A stretch of 64,000 bases of DNA from positions 1 to 64,000 of the forward strand of contig WQVK01000003.1 in assembly GCA_009784025.1 (NCBI GenBank), given 5' to 3'. The position numbers and the translations under genes are program-made. The stretch's first letter is position 1; each line of letters starts with the position of its first letter. Of the stretch, positions 18,170 through 26,523 are shown one piece after another. Under the pieces are notes generated by a model. It worked only from the letters and a program-made list of their open reading frames with translations. It made no database searches and was not told where the DNA came from. The stretch comes from Defluviitaleaceae bacterium. GTDB taxonomy: Bacteria > Bacillota > Clostridia > Lachnospirales > WQUN01.

Positions 18170-18183
18170 CAGCGCCTCCCTTT

Positions 18184-19080
18184 TTAGCCAAGGGTTTTGG
18201 TGATAATCTTTGCCATTAAGCTGTTCACGGTTTCTTTGCAGCCGCCTAGCCAGTACTCTTTTATCAGGCCATACGCCATTCCAAACTCGTTGCTTACGCC
18301 GCAGCCCTGGTAGTAGCGTTCTGCCCGCTGGTCGCTTAGGTTTCTTATGCAGCAGTCTAGGCCAACCACTAAAATTTGCTCATATTTTGCCGCCCACGAG
18401 CCATAATTGCTGTCGCTGTAATTTCCCGCGGCTATTATTTGGGTTATTTCATCGTTACGTGCCCAGTTTTCCTGCAGCAACAAATGCAGCCCCTCGTGCA
18501 CAAACCCCATATCGCCACCGGCATACAGCTCTCCCATGCATACATTATCACGGAATTTTAGGCCAGACTCTGCCACTGCCGCCGCCGGGAAAATATATAT
18601 CTCTTTCTGGAAATCGCTTTGCGCCGCCATGGCCATTTTCTTAGCCGCATCTGCAAAATCGAAGGCAACTACGCATTCTTGAAACAGCTTTGCCAGCCCG
18701 GCATGGTTGTCATGCCAGTAGCCCTTGTAAAACCCATCCCAACTTTTTTGAAACGCCGCCCCAAAATCCATATGCGGAATGCCCATGTGGATATTCTCCG
18801 GGCTCAGGGGCTGCTGCCATGTTTTGTTATCCACAATATACCCCATGCATGGCTCATATATATCCAAGTCGCCGTATGAAAAATGGCGGTCGCCCTGCTT
18901 TACTACTTCGTGGATTTTTTCATCCACCGCGGCCAAAGCATTTTCGTCTTGGCGCAGCGGGTACTGCGTGCCGTGGTACCCAAGCAAGCCATACATATTC
19001 AACGTGTGAAGAAACAAATTTACCACTTCGTTGCAGTCGATAATTATTTTGCTGCCGCCAACGTCAATTGATTTTCTCAT
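18184..19080 (-). CDS. Unknown protein with HEGLH motif
   Basis: 298 residues from ATG 19080, preceded by AAGGGTG; a GTG at 19089 would overlap the protease gene. I recognise no family. HEGLH at about residues 195-199, in a hydrophobic context (GFVHEGLHLLL), fits the zinc-binding HExxH of metallopeptidases, and acidic and His residues follow. No signal peptide or membrane segment is seen, so it is probably cytoplasmic. It follows the Lon-like protease gene by a few bases and is probably co-transcribed and coupled. A peptidase role is a guess from five residues only. Confidence 0.6.
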   Translation of the reverse strand: MRKSIDVGGSKIIIDCNEVVNLFLHTLNMYGLLGYHGTQYPLRQDENALAAVDEKIHEVVKQGDRHFSYGDLDIYEPCMGYIVDNKTWQQPLSPENIHMGIPHMDFGAAFQKSWDGFYKGYWHDNHAGLAKLFQECVVAFDFADAAKKMAMAAQSDFQKEIYIFPAAAVAESGLKFRDNVCMGELYAGGDMGFVHEGLHLLLQENWARNDEITQIIAAGNYSDSNYGSWAAKYEQILVVGLDCCIRNLSDQRAERYYQGCGVSNEFGMAYGLIKEYWLGGCKETVNSLMAKIITKTLG

Positions 19081-19081
19081 T

Positions 19082-21436
19082 TTATTCACCCTTCAGGGCC
19101 TTCCTATGGTAGCTACGCAGCCTGCGATGAACTTTGCCGTGCAGCGTGTCGTAAGAAGCGGTGTCGCCCCCGGCTTGGATATTCATTAAAATAGGAACGC
19201 CCTCGTCCACTGTGGATATGGGGTATATGTGGAATTTACCATTCTTTACGGCTTCTACCACCTCGTCTTTTAGCACCAGGTCGCGGATATTGCGCGCAGG
19301 GATGATTACGCCCTGGCTACCGGTAAGGCCGCGAGCTTTGCATAGGTCAAAAAAGCCTTCTATTTTGTAGGTTGCGCCGCCTATGGGCTGTATTTCGCCG
19401 TGCTGGTTTATGCTGCCGGTGATGGCGATATCCTGGCGGATTGGTATATTCGCCAGGGATGATAGTATGGCATAAAGTTCTGTGGAAGAGGCGCTGTCGC
19501 CATCTACGCCGCTGTAATTTTGCTCGAAACAGATGCGGCAGGATAGGGTTATGGGGAAGTCTTGGGCATATTTTTGGCCTAGATAGCCTATTAGCACCTG
19601 TACGCCCTTGTCATGGATGCTGCCAGATAGGTCTGCCTCTTTTTCTATATTAACTATGCCAGATTTGCCCATGTAAGTGGTGGCAGTAATACGTGACGGC
19701 TTGGCGAAAACGTGGTCGCCGGTGTCTAGCACGGCCAGGCCGTTTATTTGGCCAACTTTTTCGCCTTCTGTGGATATCATGATGCTGTCTTCTTCTATCA
19801 TTTCAGATAGTTTTTCTTCATACATGTTTAGGCGGAACTCTCGCTTGGCTATTGCCTTGGTTATATGGGCTTCTGTTAGCTTTTTATCGCCTTCCATGTT
19901 GGCCCATTCTGTGGCCTCTGCTAAGGTTTCTGTAATGCGGCTTAGCTTTGTGGTTAGGCGGTCTTGGCGTTCTGCCAAGCGAGTGGCGTATTCTATTAGG
20001 GCTGCGGCGGCCTTGGGGACCACGGGCAGCTTGGCATGGTTGGCTATAAAGCTTGCCAGCTCTTCTAGGTTGCCTGGGTTTAGGCGCATCTCGTAGTCGA
20101 AATCCACCCGGATTTTAAATAGCTTTTCAAAATAATCGTCGTAGGAATATAGGATATCGTAATAATACCCGTCGCCTATTAGCACAATCTTCACATTGAG
20201 GGGGATTGCTTCGGGTTTTATACCGCTTACGGCCACGCCAGTGGTGTATTCCCGCAGCGGCTCGGTGATTATTTGCCGGGTAACCAGCGCACGGCGCAAT
20301 GTTTCCCAGGAATGTGGGCATGTGAGAACATCCTGCGCATGCAGAATCAGGTAGCCGCCATTTGCCCTATGCAACAGCCCTGGTTTTATTTTCATAAAAT
20401 CTGTAGAGAAATTGCCGTATTCGTTGTCGTATTCCACTTCGCCCACTAGGTTTGTGTAGGTGGGGTTGTAATCTATCACAACTGGCGCACCGGTGAGGCC
20501 GCTGTTGTCTGTTAGCAGGTTTATATTGTATTTACTTATAAAATCTTCGCTGGCTTTTTTGTTGTACCAAGGTACTATGGCCTGCATGGCTTCTTCTTCC
20601 TCGGAATCGCCCTGCAGGAAATCCTCCAAGTTAGCCAGGATATCTTCCTTCACGGCCTTCAAATACGCCAGCAGCTGCGGCTCGCTTGCGAAAGCTTCTA
20701 TCACGCTATTCATATGATGCCCCACGGTGAACAGCCCAAGAGTGTAATCTAGCTCTTCTACTTCTTTTTTGGTGTTTTTCTCAAAATCTTTTATCTCCCG
20801 CAGGGCTTCTGCTGCACGCTGCTGGATAGTTTCAGACTTTTGCGAAATTTTATCTTTTTGCTCTTGAGTTAGCTCGTCAAATTGTTCTTCTGTGATTACC
20901 TCGCCATCTACTATGGGCGTAAAAAACAGACCCGTGGCAGAATTTCGCACCTCGAAATCATGCTTACGTGCCTCTTCGGACATTTTTTTCAGAATTTCTT
21001 CCTGCCTGGCTTTTAGCAGCTTTACTATCTCGCCTTTTTCGTTCTCGTAGTTTTTGTCATGAAAAACCCGTGGAAGCTCTTCCCCTAGCCGGTCTAGCAG
21101 CTCTGTCATTTCGTCTTGAAGCTTCTTGCCCATACCGGCAGGCAGCCGCAACAACCTTGGGCATTTTGGGTCTTCAAAATTGTATACATAGCATAAATCT
21201 GGCGGGGTAGCCTCTGTGGCGGCCTTATTCTTCGCATATTCTTCTGCAAAGCTAGTTCGCCCAGACCCAGCCGAGCCACTAACATAAATATTATACCCAG
21301 CGTCCTTCATCTGCAGCCCAAACTTAAAGGCCTCTGCCGCGCGCCCCTGGCCAATTAACTCTGTAGCCTTCTTGCCGGCGGTTACCTTTTGGGGCTTGCA
21401 AAAATATTTAAGCTCTTTCCAGCTAAGTTCTCTCAT
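19082..21436 (-). CDS. Lon-family ATP-dependent protease (AAA_32 / LonB-like type)
   Basis: 784 residues. A Walker A-like GSAGSGRTSF (residues 54-61) has Arg in place of the usual Lys. A long helical insert (about residues 120-270) follows, then an AAA+ core with GYLILHAQDVL, and a C-terminal Lon protease domain. The catalytic Ser lies in DGDSASS (about 648) and the Lys in GGATYKIEG (about 691). This is the layout of the PF13654/Lon-C type, not of housekeeping LonA, which has an N-terminal substrate domain. Start ATG follows AGGAGGACATA. It degrades unknown substrates in an ATP-dependent way. The Arg variant may be normal for the subfamily. Confidence 0.87.
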   Translation of the reverse strand: MRELSWKELKYFCKPQKVTAGKKATELIGQGRAAEAFKFGLQMKDAGYNIYVSGSAGSGRTSFAEEYAKNKAATEATPPDLCYVYNFEDPKCPRLLRLPAGMGKKLQDEMTELLDRLGEELPRVFHDKNYENEKGEIVKLLKARQEEILKKMSEEARKHDFEVRNSATGLFFTPIVDGEVITEEQFDELTQEQKDKISQKSETIQQRAAEALREIKDFEKNTKKEVEELDYTLGLFTVGHHMNSVIEAFASEPQLLAYLKAVKEDILANLEDFLQGDSEEEEAMQAIVPWYNKKASEDFISKYNINLLTDNSGLTGAPVVIDYNPTYTNLVGEVEYDNEYGNFSTDFMKIKPGLLHRANGGYLILHAQDVLTCPHSWETLRRALVTRQIITEPLREYTTGVAVSGIKPEAIPLNVKIVLIGDGYYYDILYSYDDYFEKLFKIRVDFDYEMRLNPGNLEELASFIANHAKLPVVPKAAAALIEYATRLAERQDRLTTKLSRITETLAEATEWANMEGDKKLTEAHITKAIAKREFRLNMYEEKLSEMIEEDSIMISTEGEKVGQINGLAVLDTGDHVFAKPSRITATTYMGKSGIVNIEKEADLSGSIHDKGVQVLIGYLGQKYAQDFPITLSCRICFEQNYSGVDGDSASSTELYAILSSLANIPIRQDIAITGSINQHGEIQPIGGATYKIEGFFDLCKARGLTGSQGVIIPARNIRDLVLKDEVVEAVKNGKFHIYPISTVDEGVPILMNIQAGGDTASYDTLHGKVHRRLRSYHRKALKGE

Positions 21437-21464
21437 TATGTCCTCCTGTTTATGTCGAAACCGC

Positions 21465-21655
21465 TTTATGCTGAGACTGCGGGGCTAGCCCCCACACCCC
21501 CAAAAACTTTTTTGGAAAAAAATTTTATCAAAAAACTAGCATTTGGATACGGTTTAGCGGCAACCAATATCCAAAATCCGAATTTTAAAGTTTTTTGTAA
21601 AACTTTTTTTCAAAAAAGTTTTTGGAGGTGTGGTCGGCGAGGCCTCTGACGGTTT
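21465..21655. repeat. Family C element, two copies in inverted order
   Basis: The left part ACTGCGGGGCTAGCCCCC-ACACCCCCAAAAACTTTTTTGG and the right part CTTTTTTCAAAAAAGTTTTTGGAGGTGTGG-TCGG-CGAGGCCTCTGACGG are roughly complementary. The 190-bp spacer between the Lon-like gene and the rimI stop is therefore one large imperfect inverted repeat. The right end touches the rimI stop codon. It can end transcripts arriving from either side. Confidence 0.6.
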
Positions 21656-22104
21656 TAATATTCAAAATACTTCCACATTATAATCGCGTCTTCCTCTGGT
21701 GCAGAGTAGTAGTTTTTTCTTGTGCCCACTGCCATGAAACCGTGTTTTTTGTATAGGTTTTGGGCGGTGGTGTTGGATTTGCGTACTTCCAGGGTTAGGC
21801 CTGTTATTTTATGTTGTTTGGCTTCGGTTATTAGGGCTTCTATTAGCTTTGAACCTATGCCTTTTTGGCGGTAGCTAGGGGCTACTGCTATGTTGCTTAT
21901 GTGGCCCTCGCCTAATATGTTGCGGGTGGTGATGTAGCCGGTTACTTTGTTGGTTGTGGTGCAGCAGGCGGTGAGGCAGATGGATAGGGGGGCGGCTATT
22001 TCTTGAGCTATGTCTATTTTGGACCATGGCTCGGAGAAGGACGCCTGCTCTATTGCGTGGATTTCTGCCGCTTGGGTTATTGTGGATTTTGCTACGGTTA
22101 TCAT
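21655..22104 (-). CDS. rimI: RimI-type N-alpha-acetyltransferase
   Basis: 149-residue GNAT-fold protein that acetylates an N-terminus (ribosomal protein bS18 in E. coli; RimI can have wider specificity). The acetyl-CoA loop VAPSYRQKGIGSKLIEAL near residue 75 and the C-terminal NLYKKHGFMAVGTRKNYY are diagnostic. The ATG overlaps the end of tsaB. The position behind tsaB and tsaE matches the common rimI-tsaB-tsaE arrangement. Its stop lies directly at a family C repeat. Confidence 0.92.
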   Translation of the reverse strand: MITVAKSTITQAAEIHAIEQASFSEPWSKIDIAQEIAAPLSICLTACCTTTNKVTGYITTRNILGEGHISNIAVAPSYRQKGIGSKLIEALITEAKQHKITGLTLEVRKSNTTAQNLYKKHGFMAVGTRKNYYSAPEEDAIIMWKYFEY

Positions 22105-22811
22105 TGGTTTTTTGCCTCTAGGTCGCGTACTGCCTGGGGGGCGCGCACGTAGATTAGTTCTGTTTTGGTGGTGGCGGGGTTGTGGCCTGCGCTTAGCATT
22201 TGTGCTGCGCGGCAGGCTATGCTGGCTGCCCGCTGGCGGTTGTTATTTTGTGGTGCAAATTTTGCCCCTGGCATTATTGTTTGTATTTCATTTTTGTAGG
22301 CATCTGCGCCGCAGCCAAGTACTGTTATGCTGCTGCCCTGGGGGATTTTGGCCAGCACTTCTTCTACTGGCAATGCATCGTAGTTGCCTTCTAGGGTTAG
22401 CTGCTGGCCGTTGCTGCGGTATATCCCAAAGTAGACTTGGCCGCGCCTGGCGTCCATCATGGGTATCACGGTATCTATGCCGCCAAATATATTATATGCT
22501 AAAGCATCCAGAGTAGGCACAGCAACAGACGGCACACCAAGCCCTCGCGCCAGGCCAATTGCCGTGGCCGCGCCTATCCTAAGCCCTGTAAAAGCCCCTG
22601 GCCCAGCGCTGTAGGCCACATAGCCTATGTGGCTACGGTTTACCCCCGTTAGCCGGAAAAGCTCGCTTACGCCCTGCATTAAAATTTCGGAATGTGTCCA
22701 GCTTTTTTCCCCTGTTTTTGCGTTTAGGGTCATCTCGCCTATTGTTATGTATTCATCAACAATTGCGACACCTGCGTGCTGGCCGCTGGTTTCTATGGCT
22801 AATATTTTCAC
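22101..22811 (-). CDS. tsaB: tRNA t6A synthesis protein TsaB
   Basis: A 236-residue ASKHA-fold protein that forms the TsaBDE complex making threonylcarbamoyladenosine at A37 of ANN-decoding tRNAs. N-terminal LAIETSGQHAGVAI, VAYSAGPGAFTGLRIGAATAIGLA and MMDARRGQVYFG are family motifs. The start is GTG 22811, overlapping the tsaE stop (GTGA), and the end overlaps rimI by four bases, so all three genes are coupled. The partner tsaD is not in the window. Confidence 0.94.
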   Translation of the reverse strand: MKILAIETSGQHAGVAIVDEYITIGEMTLNAKTGEKSWTHSEILMQGVSELFRLTGVNRSHIGYVAYSAGPGAFTGLRIGAATAIGLARGLGVPSVAVPTLDALAYNIFGGIDTVIPMMDARRGQVYFGIYRSNGQQLTLEGNYDALPVEEVLAKIPQGSSITVLGCGADAYKNEIQTIMPGAKFAPQNNNRQRAASIACRAAQMLSAGHNPATTKTELIYVRAPQAVRDLEAKNQ

Positions 22812-23230
22812 AGTACTGTTATCTCCCTGTAGTCATAATTGTCCTGGGTTAAATTTGTATCTATTTTAAGCCAAATGGCATCCACTGGTATCAAATCCCC
22901 TGCCCGCTCTGGCCATTCTACCAGGCAAACGCCGTCACCAAAAAAATAATCCTCGTAGCCGATGCTCTCCATATCTTCTTCGGTTTCCAGCCGGTACAAA
23001 TCGAAATGATATAGCTTAAGCGCCACCCCCTCATATTCATTCATAAGAGAAAAAGTAGGGCTAGTAACATGCCCATCGTACCCAAGCGCCCTAGCTAGCC
23101 CCCTGGTAAAAACCGTTTTGCCAGCCCCAAGCCCGCCACTTAAACAAAAAACATCCCCAGGCCTGGCCTCCTTGCCCACCATAAACCCAAGCTGCTCTGT
23201 ATCTTCTGGAGAAAAACTTTGTATTGTCAT
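22808..23230 (-). CDS. tsaE: tRNA t6A synthesis ATPase TsaE
   Basis: P-loop ATPase of the t6A complex. ATG 23230 is chosen because it follows AAAAAGGAGCAACC and gives 140 residues, normal for TsaE. The track's longer form (185 aa) would read through the intergenic repeat region. Walker A is GGLGAGKTVFTRGLARALG, followed by VTSPTFSLMNEYEG and HFDLYRLE, and the end has LVEWPERAGDLIP. It is the first gene of tsaE-tsaB-rimI. Confidence 0.94.
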   Translation of the reverse strand: MTIQSFSPEDTEQLGFMVGKEARPGDVFCLSGGLGAGKTVFTRGLARALGYDGHVTSPTFSLMNEYEGVALKLYHFDLYRLETEEDMESIGYEDYFFGDGVCLVEWPERAGDLIPVDAIWLKIDTNLTQDNYDYREITVL

Positions 23231-23339
23231 GGTTGCTCCTTTTTCAGTAAAACCGCCAAGGGTTTTGCCCCTGGATGCTTGGGCGAGCAGGTTGCGCAGC
23301 AACCGACCAGCCCCAGCACATCCAGAAATTTTAAAATTT

Positions 23340-23370
23340 TTCAGTTGGTCGCATTTTGCGACCAACTGAA
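23340..23370. repeat. Family A palindrome between asnB and tsaE
   Basis: TTCAGTTGGTCGCA-TTT-TGCGACCAACTGAA with 14-bp perfect arms, followed on the plus strand by TTTTATTTTT. It sits three bases after the asnB stop (minus strand), so it may also act as a 3' hairpin for asnB. Its centre, GCA/TGC, matches the copy inside atpB. Confidence 0.85.
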
Positions 23371-23372
23371 TT

Positions 23373-25187
23373 TTATTTTTCCATATACTCTTTATGCCAC
23401 AACAGGAACATGAACACTGTCCATATTTTGCGGCTGTTATCGCTTTTTCCGTTGTAATGGTCGTCTAGTACCGCCAGCAGGTTTTCTGGGTGGAAATAAC
23501 TTGCGGCGGCTTGTGATGTGAAATGTTCTTTTACTATATTGTAGTATTTTTCTTCCCGCAGCCATATGCGGATGGGTACCGGGAAGCCTAGCTTGCGCTT
23601 GTTGGCTATTTCGGCTGGCAGGCGACCTGCTGCGGCTTTGCGGAAGGCGTATTTTGTGCCTTTGCGGTTTACCCTATGGCGCACCGGCAGGCAAGATGCC
23701 ACCTTAAACACTTCCTTGTCTAGGAATGGCGTGCGTACTTCTAGGCCGTGGGCCATGCTCATCTTGTCTACTTTTAGCAAAATATCGCCTGGCATCCATA
23801 GATGCAGGTCTAAGAATTGCATTTTGGTTATATCATCTTCATGGCGTACGGCGTCGTAGAAGGGGCGAGTGATATCTATTGGGGCTAGGGCCACGCTGCT
23901 TTTTAGGATTTTCTCCCGTTCTTCTGGGGTGAAAATGTATGCGCCGCCAATGAAACGTTCTTCCACGGTTTTTGCGCCACGCAGCATAAAACCTCTGCCT
24001 TTTATGCCAGCGGGGAGTTTTTTGGCTAAGCTGGCCAACCATTCCCGCAGGCCTAGGGGAAGCTTTGCGTACCAGCCTAGGCTTATTGGCTCTTTGTAAA
24101 TATTATAGCCCCCAAAAAGCTCGTCTGCCCCCTCGCCAGACAGGGTAACTTTTACATGCTTGGCCGCCTCGCGGCTTACAAAATACAGGGCAATGGCAGA
24201 AGGGTCTGCCAGGGGCTCGTCCATATGATATTGCACTTTGCCCAGCACACTCCAGTATTCCTCGGTGGTAATCACCTTGGATATATTCTCTGCGCCAACC
24301 TGGGAAGACAAGGCCTTAGCATAGCCAATTTCGTTGTATTTTTCGTAATCAAAACCTACGGTAAAAGTTTTCTTGCCACCAAAACTTGCGGCCACATAAC
24401 TAGAATCCACACCGCTAGACAAAAACGACCCTACCTCTACATCGCTAATCATATGCCGCTTTACAGATTCTTGCATGACGGCGTCTATATCTGCGGCGGC
24501 CTTCTCTAGGGTCATATCCACAGGGCTAAACATATGTGAATGATATTTGCTTACAGAAGCCGCCCCATCTTCCAAAATCAAATAATGTCCAGGCAGTAGT
24601 TTAAAAACTCCCTTGAAAAAAGTCTCCGGCAGCACAGAATACTGGAAGGTAAGATATTGAGTAAGGGCATCTGTATTAACTTGGAGTGCAAAGCTCGGAT
24701 GCTCCAAAAACGCCTTAATTTCTGAACCAAAAATAAAACCCGCATCTGTATGGGTATAATAAAACGGTTTAATACCAAAAGGGTCACGTGCGCAAAAAAG
24801 CCTGCCCGCTTCTATATCATACAGCGCAAACGCAAACATCCCGCGCAGGTATTGCAGCATACCCGTGCCATGCTCTTCATACAGATGTAGCAAAACTTCT
24901 GCATCTGCCAGGGAAGAAAACTCATGCCCGCGCTCTATCAAACCCTCACGCAGCTCGTGAAAGTTATATATCTCGCCATTAAACACCAGCACCAAGCTAC
25001 CGCTTTCATTGTAAAGCGGCTGCGCGCCAGCTTCCACCCCAACAACAGCCAATCGCCTAAACCCAAGCGTAAGCTTATCACCCAAATAAGTACCAAATTC
25101 ATCCGGCCCGCGGTGGGCTATCCTATCCATCATCCTATCAATAATGCCACTCTCGTCACGGCCGCTAAACCCACAAAATCCACACAT
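23373..25187 (-). CDS. asnB: Asparagine synthase (glutamine-hydrolysing)
   Basis: 604 residues. The N-terminal glutaminase domain begins MCGFCGF with the nucleophile Cys2 and includes the AHRGPDEFG and VFNGEIYNFHELR blocks. The C-terminal synthetase domain has the PP-loop FLSSGVDSSYVAA and the LSGEGADELFGGYN signature. It makes asparagine from aspartate, glutamine and ATP. Length and motifs fit the classical AsnB family (607-640 aa); the paralogous surface-polysaccharide type is less likely but not excluded. The ribosome site is modest (AAGGG 14 nt before the ATG). Confidence 0.93.
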   Translation of the reverse strand: MCGFCGFSGRDESGIIDRMMDRIAHRGPDEFGTYLGDKLTLGFRRLAVVGVEAGAQPLYNESGSLVLVFNGEIYNFHELREGLIERGHEFSSLADAEVLLHLYEEHGTGMLQYLRGMFAFALYDIEAGRLFCARDPFGIKPFYYTHTDAGFIFGSEIKAFLEHPSFALQVNTDALTQYLTFQYSVLPETFFKGVFKLLPGHYLILEDGAASVSKYHSHMFSPVDMTLEKAAADIDAVMQESVKRHMISDVEVGSFLSSGVDSSYVAASFGGKKTFTVGFDYEKYNEIGYAKALSSQVGAENISKVITTEEYWSVLGKVQYHMDEPLADPSAIALYFVSREAAKHVKVTLSGEGADELFGGYNIYKEPISLGWYAKLPLGLREWLASLAKKLPAGIKGRGFMLRGAKTVEERFIGGAYIFTPEEREKILKSSVALAPIDITRPFYDAVRHEDDITKMQFLDLHLWMPGDILLKVDKMSMAHGLEVRTPFLDKEVFKVASCLPVRHRVNRKGTKYAFRKAAAGRLPAEIANKRKLGFPVPIRIWLREEKYYNIVKEHFTSQAAASYFHPENLLAVLDDHYNGKSDNSRKIWTVFMFLLWHKEYMEK

Positions 25188-25201
25188 CCAATAATTATCC
25201 C

Positions 25202-25345
25202 TTCAAAAGTTAAAGTTTTTGCCCAGCTTTTTTCAAATGCAACCCGAAAGAAATAGGGCAGCAGGTCATGCCATGTTTGCAAAGCGAACCTTATGAAAAG
25301 CGGTGGCAGTGTCGGAGGCGAAACCTCTGACGGTTTTTAGTATTT
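25202..25345. repeat. Family C repeat upstream of asnB
   Basis: AAAGTTAAAGTTTTTGCCCAGCTTTTTT at the left and GTCGGAGGCGAAACCTCTGACGGTTTT at the right are the two ends of a family C element with about 60 bp of unrelated sequence inside. The asnB transcript on the minus strand would run through it. No gene exists in 25188-25587. Confidence 0.55.
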
Positions 25346-25397
25346 TACCCAATTTTAATCGAATTTGTCAAAGTCTAAGGTTTTGTCTTTTTTATGC

Positions 25398-25425
25398 TTG
25401 TGCTAAAGCAATTGCATGTTATAAT
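25398..25425 (+). promoter_or_regulatory. Promoter candidate for cheV
   Basis: TTGTGC (25398-25403) and a perfect TATAAT (25420-25425) at 16-bp spacing. It lies 162 nt before the cheV start, so the leader would include the family B-like repeat at 25431. Confidence 0.55.
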
Positions 25426-25430
25426 GTACT

Positions 25431-25546
25431 GATACTAATTTCAAAATAAAACAACAAATTGGAGCGGCACACCAAAATGCAGCAGCTAGGCATTTTAAGG
25501 CGAACTTGCCACAAACAATAAGACGGTTTTAATTGAGGTTGGTATG
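25431..25546. repeat. Divergent family B element in the cheV leader
   Basis: GATACTAATTTCAA at the left and TTGAGGTTGGTAT at the right pair in part; the interior has GGAGCGGCAC and CGAACTTGCC. The copy at 46599-46713 is clearly related over its full length, including AAATTGGAGCGGCAC. The layout resembles family B (118 bp) but the sequence has drifted. Confidence 0.6.
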
Positions 25547-25587
25547 AGCTGGAAATATAGCTTTTTGATTAGAGGGAGGCAATTACG

Positions 25588-26499
25588 GTGGGAGTCAAAA
25601 AGAACGTAGTAGTACAAAACATTGAAAACTTAAAAATTTTGGAGTTTATCATTGCTGGCAGGCATTTTGGCATAAATGTGGCTAAGGTGGGTTCACTTAT
25701 TAAATATAGCCAGTATCCGATTACTCCCATGGCCAATTCCAACCCATATGTGGAGGGTATTTTCAGCCCCCGCAACGACACCATGACGGTTATAGACCTA
25801 GCCTCGTACATGGGGCTACCCCCTTCAGAAGACGACGAGCATGATATTTTAATTATTACCAAGTTAAACAATGCCCAAACGGCCTTTCATGTACATGGGG
25901 TTAATTCTATTGCCGCAGTGCCCATGGCAGATATAGAAAAACCAGACCCCACCATATACGGCGGGCAAGACAGCATGGCCACAGCAGTGGCCAAGTTTGA
26001 CGGCAGGTTAATCACTATAATAGATTTCGAGAAGGTTATGCTGGATATAAGCCCAGACAAACATTACCTCTTCGACGATTCTGGCATTAGCACTGACACA
26101 AACCGCAGCACGCGCCCCCTTATGGTGGTTGAAGATTCACCACTGTTGGAAAAACTTATAATACAATCCCTAGAAAAAGCCGGCTATGTAAATGTCACCT
26201 GCCTAAACAACGGCAAAGAGGCCTGGTCATTGCTTCAAGACTACAAAGAAGCAGGCGATGGGGTGGGCAACCATGTTCGCGCAATTATTACAGATATTGA
26301 AATGCCGCTAATGGACGGCCACTCCTTGTTGCGAAAAATAAAAGCAGATAAAGAGCTAAATCACCTGCCTGTTATAATATTCTCATCGTTAATAAGCGAC
26401 GATATGCGCGAGCTTGGGGATAAATACGGCGCGGCAGCCAATATATCTAAGCCAGAAATCACCACACTTGTTAATGTCTTGGATAACTTTATTGTATAA
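25588..26499 (+). CDS. cheV: Chemotaxis protein CheV (CheW domain + response regulator)
   Basis: 303 residues starting at GTG, preceded by AGAGGGAGGCAATTACG. Residues 15-165 form a CheW-like domain (EGIFSPRNDTMTVIDLASYMG) that couples receptors to the CheA kinase. Residues 178-303 form a receiver domain with VVEDSP, the phospho-acceptor Asp in ITDIEMPLMDG (about 235), IIFSS and KPE. CheV proteins take part in adaptation. No cheA, receptor or flagellar gene adjoins it. It is separated by 24 nt from the SNF2 helicase gene and may be co-transcribed. Confidence 0.92.
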   Translation: MGVKKNVVVQNIENLKILEFIIAGRHFGINVAKVGSLIKYSQYPITPMANSNPYVEGIFSPRNDTMTVIDLASYMGLPPSEDDEHDILIITKLNNAQTAFHVHGVNSIAAVPMADIEKPDPTIYGGQDSMATAVAKFDGRLITIIDFEKVMLDISPDKHYLFDDSGISTDTNRSTRPLMVVEDSPLLEKLIIQSLEKAGYVNVTCLNNGKEAWSLLQDYKEAGDGVGNHVRAIITDIEMPLMDGHSLLRKIKADKELNHLPVIIFSSLISDDMRELGDKYGAAANISKPEITTLVNVLDNFIV

Positions 26500-26523
26500 C
26501 AATCTGACGGAGGTTACGTTTTA

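Noticed and set aside
22010-22516. 168-aa plus-strand Leu/Trp/Arg-rich ORF
   Set aside because: Antisense shadow of rimI and tsaB; composition typical of reverse frames in this GC-rich coding DNA.
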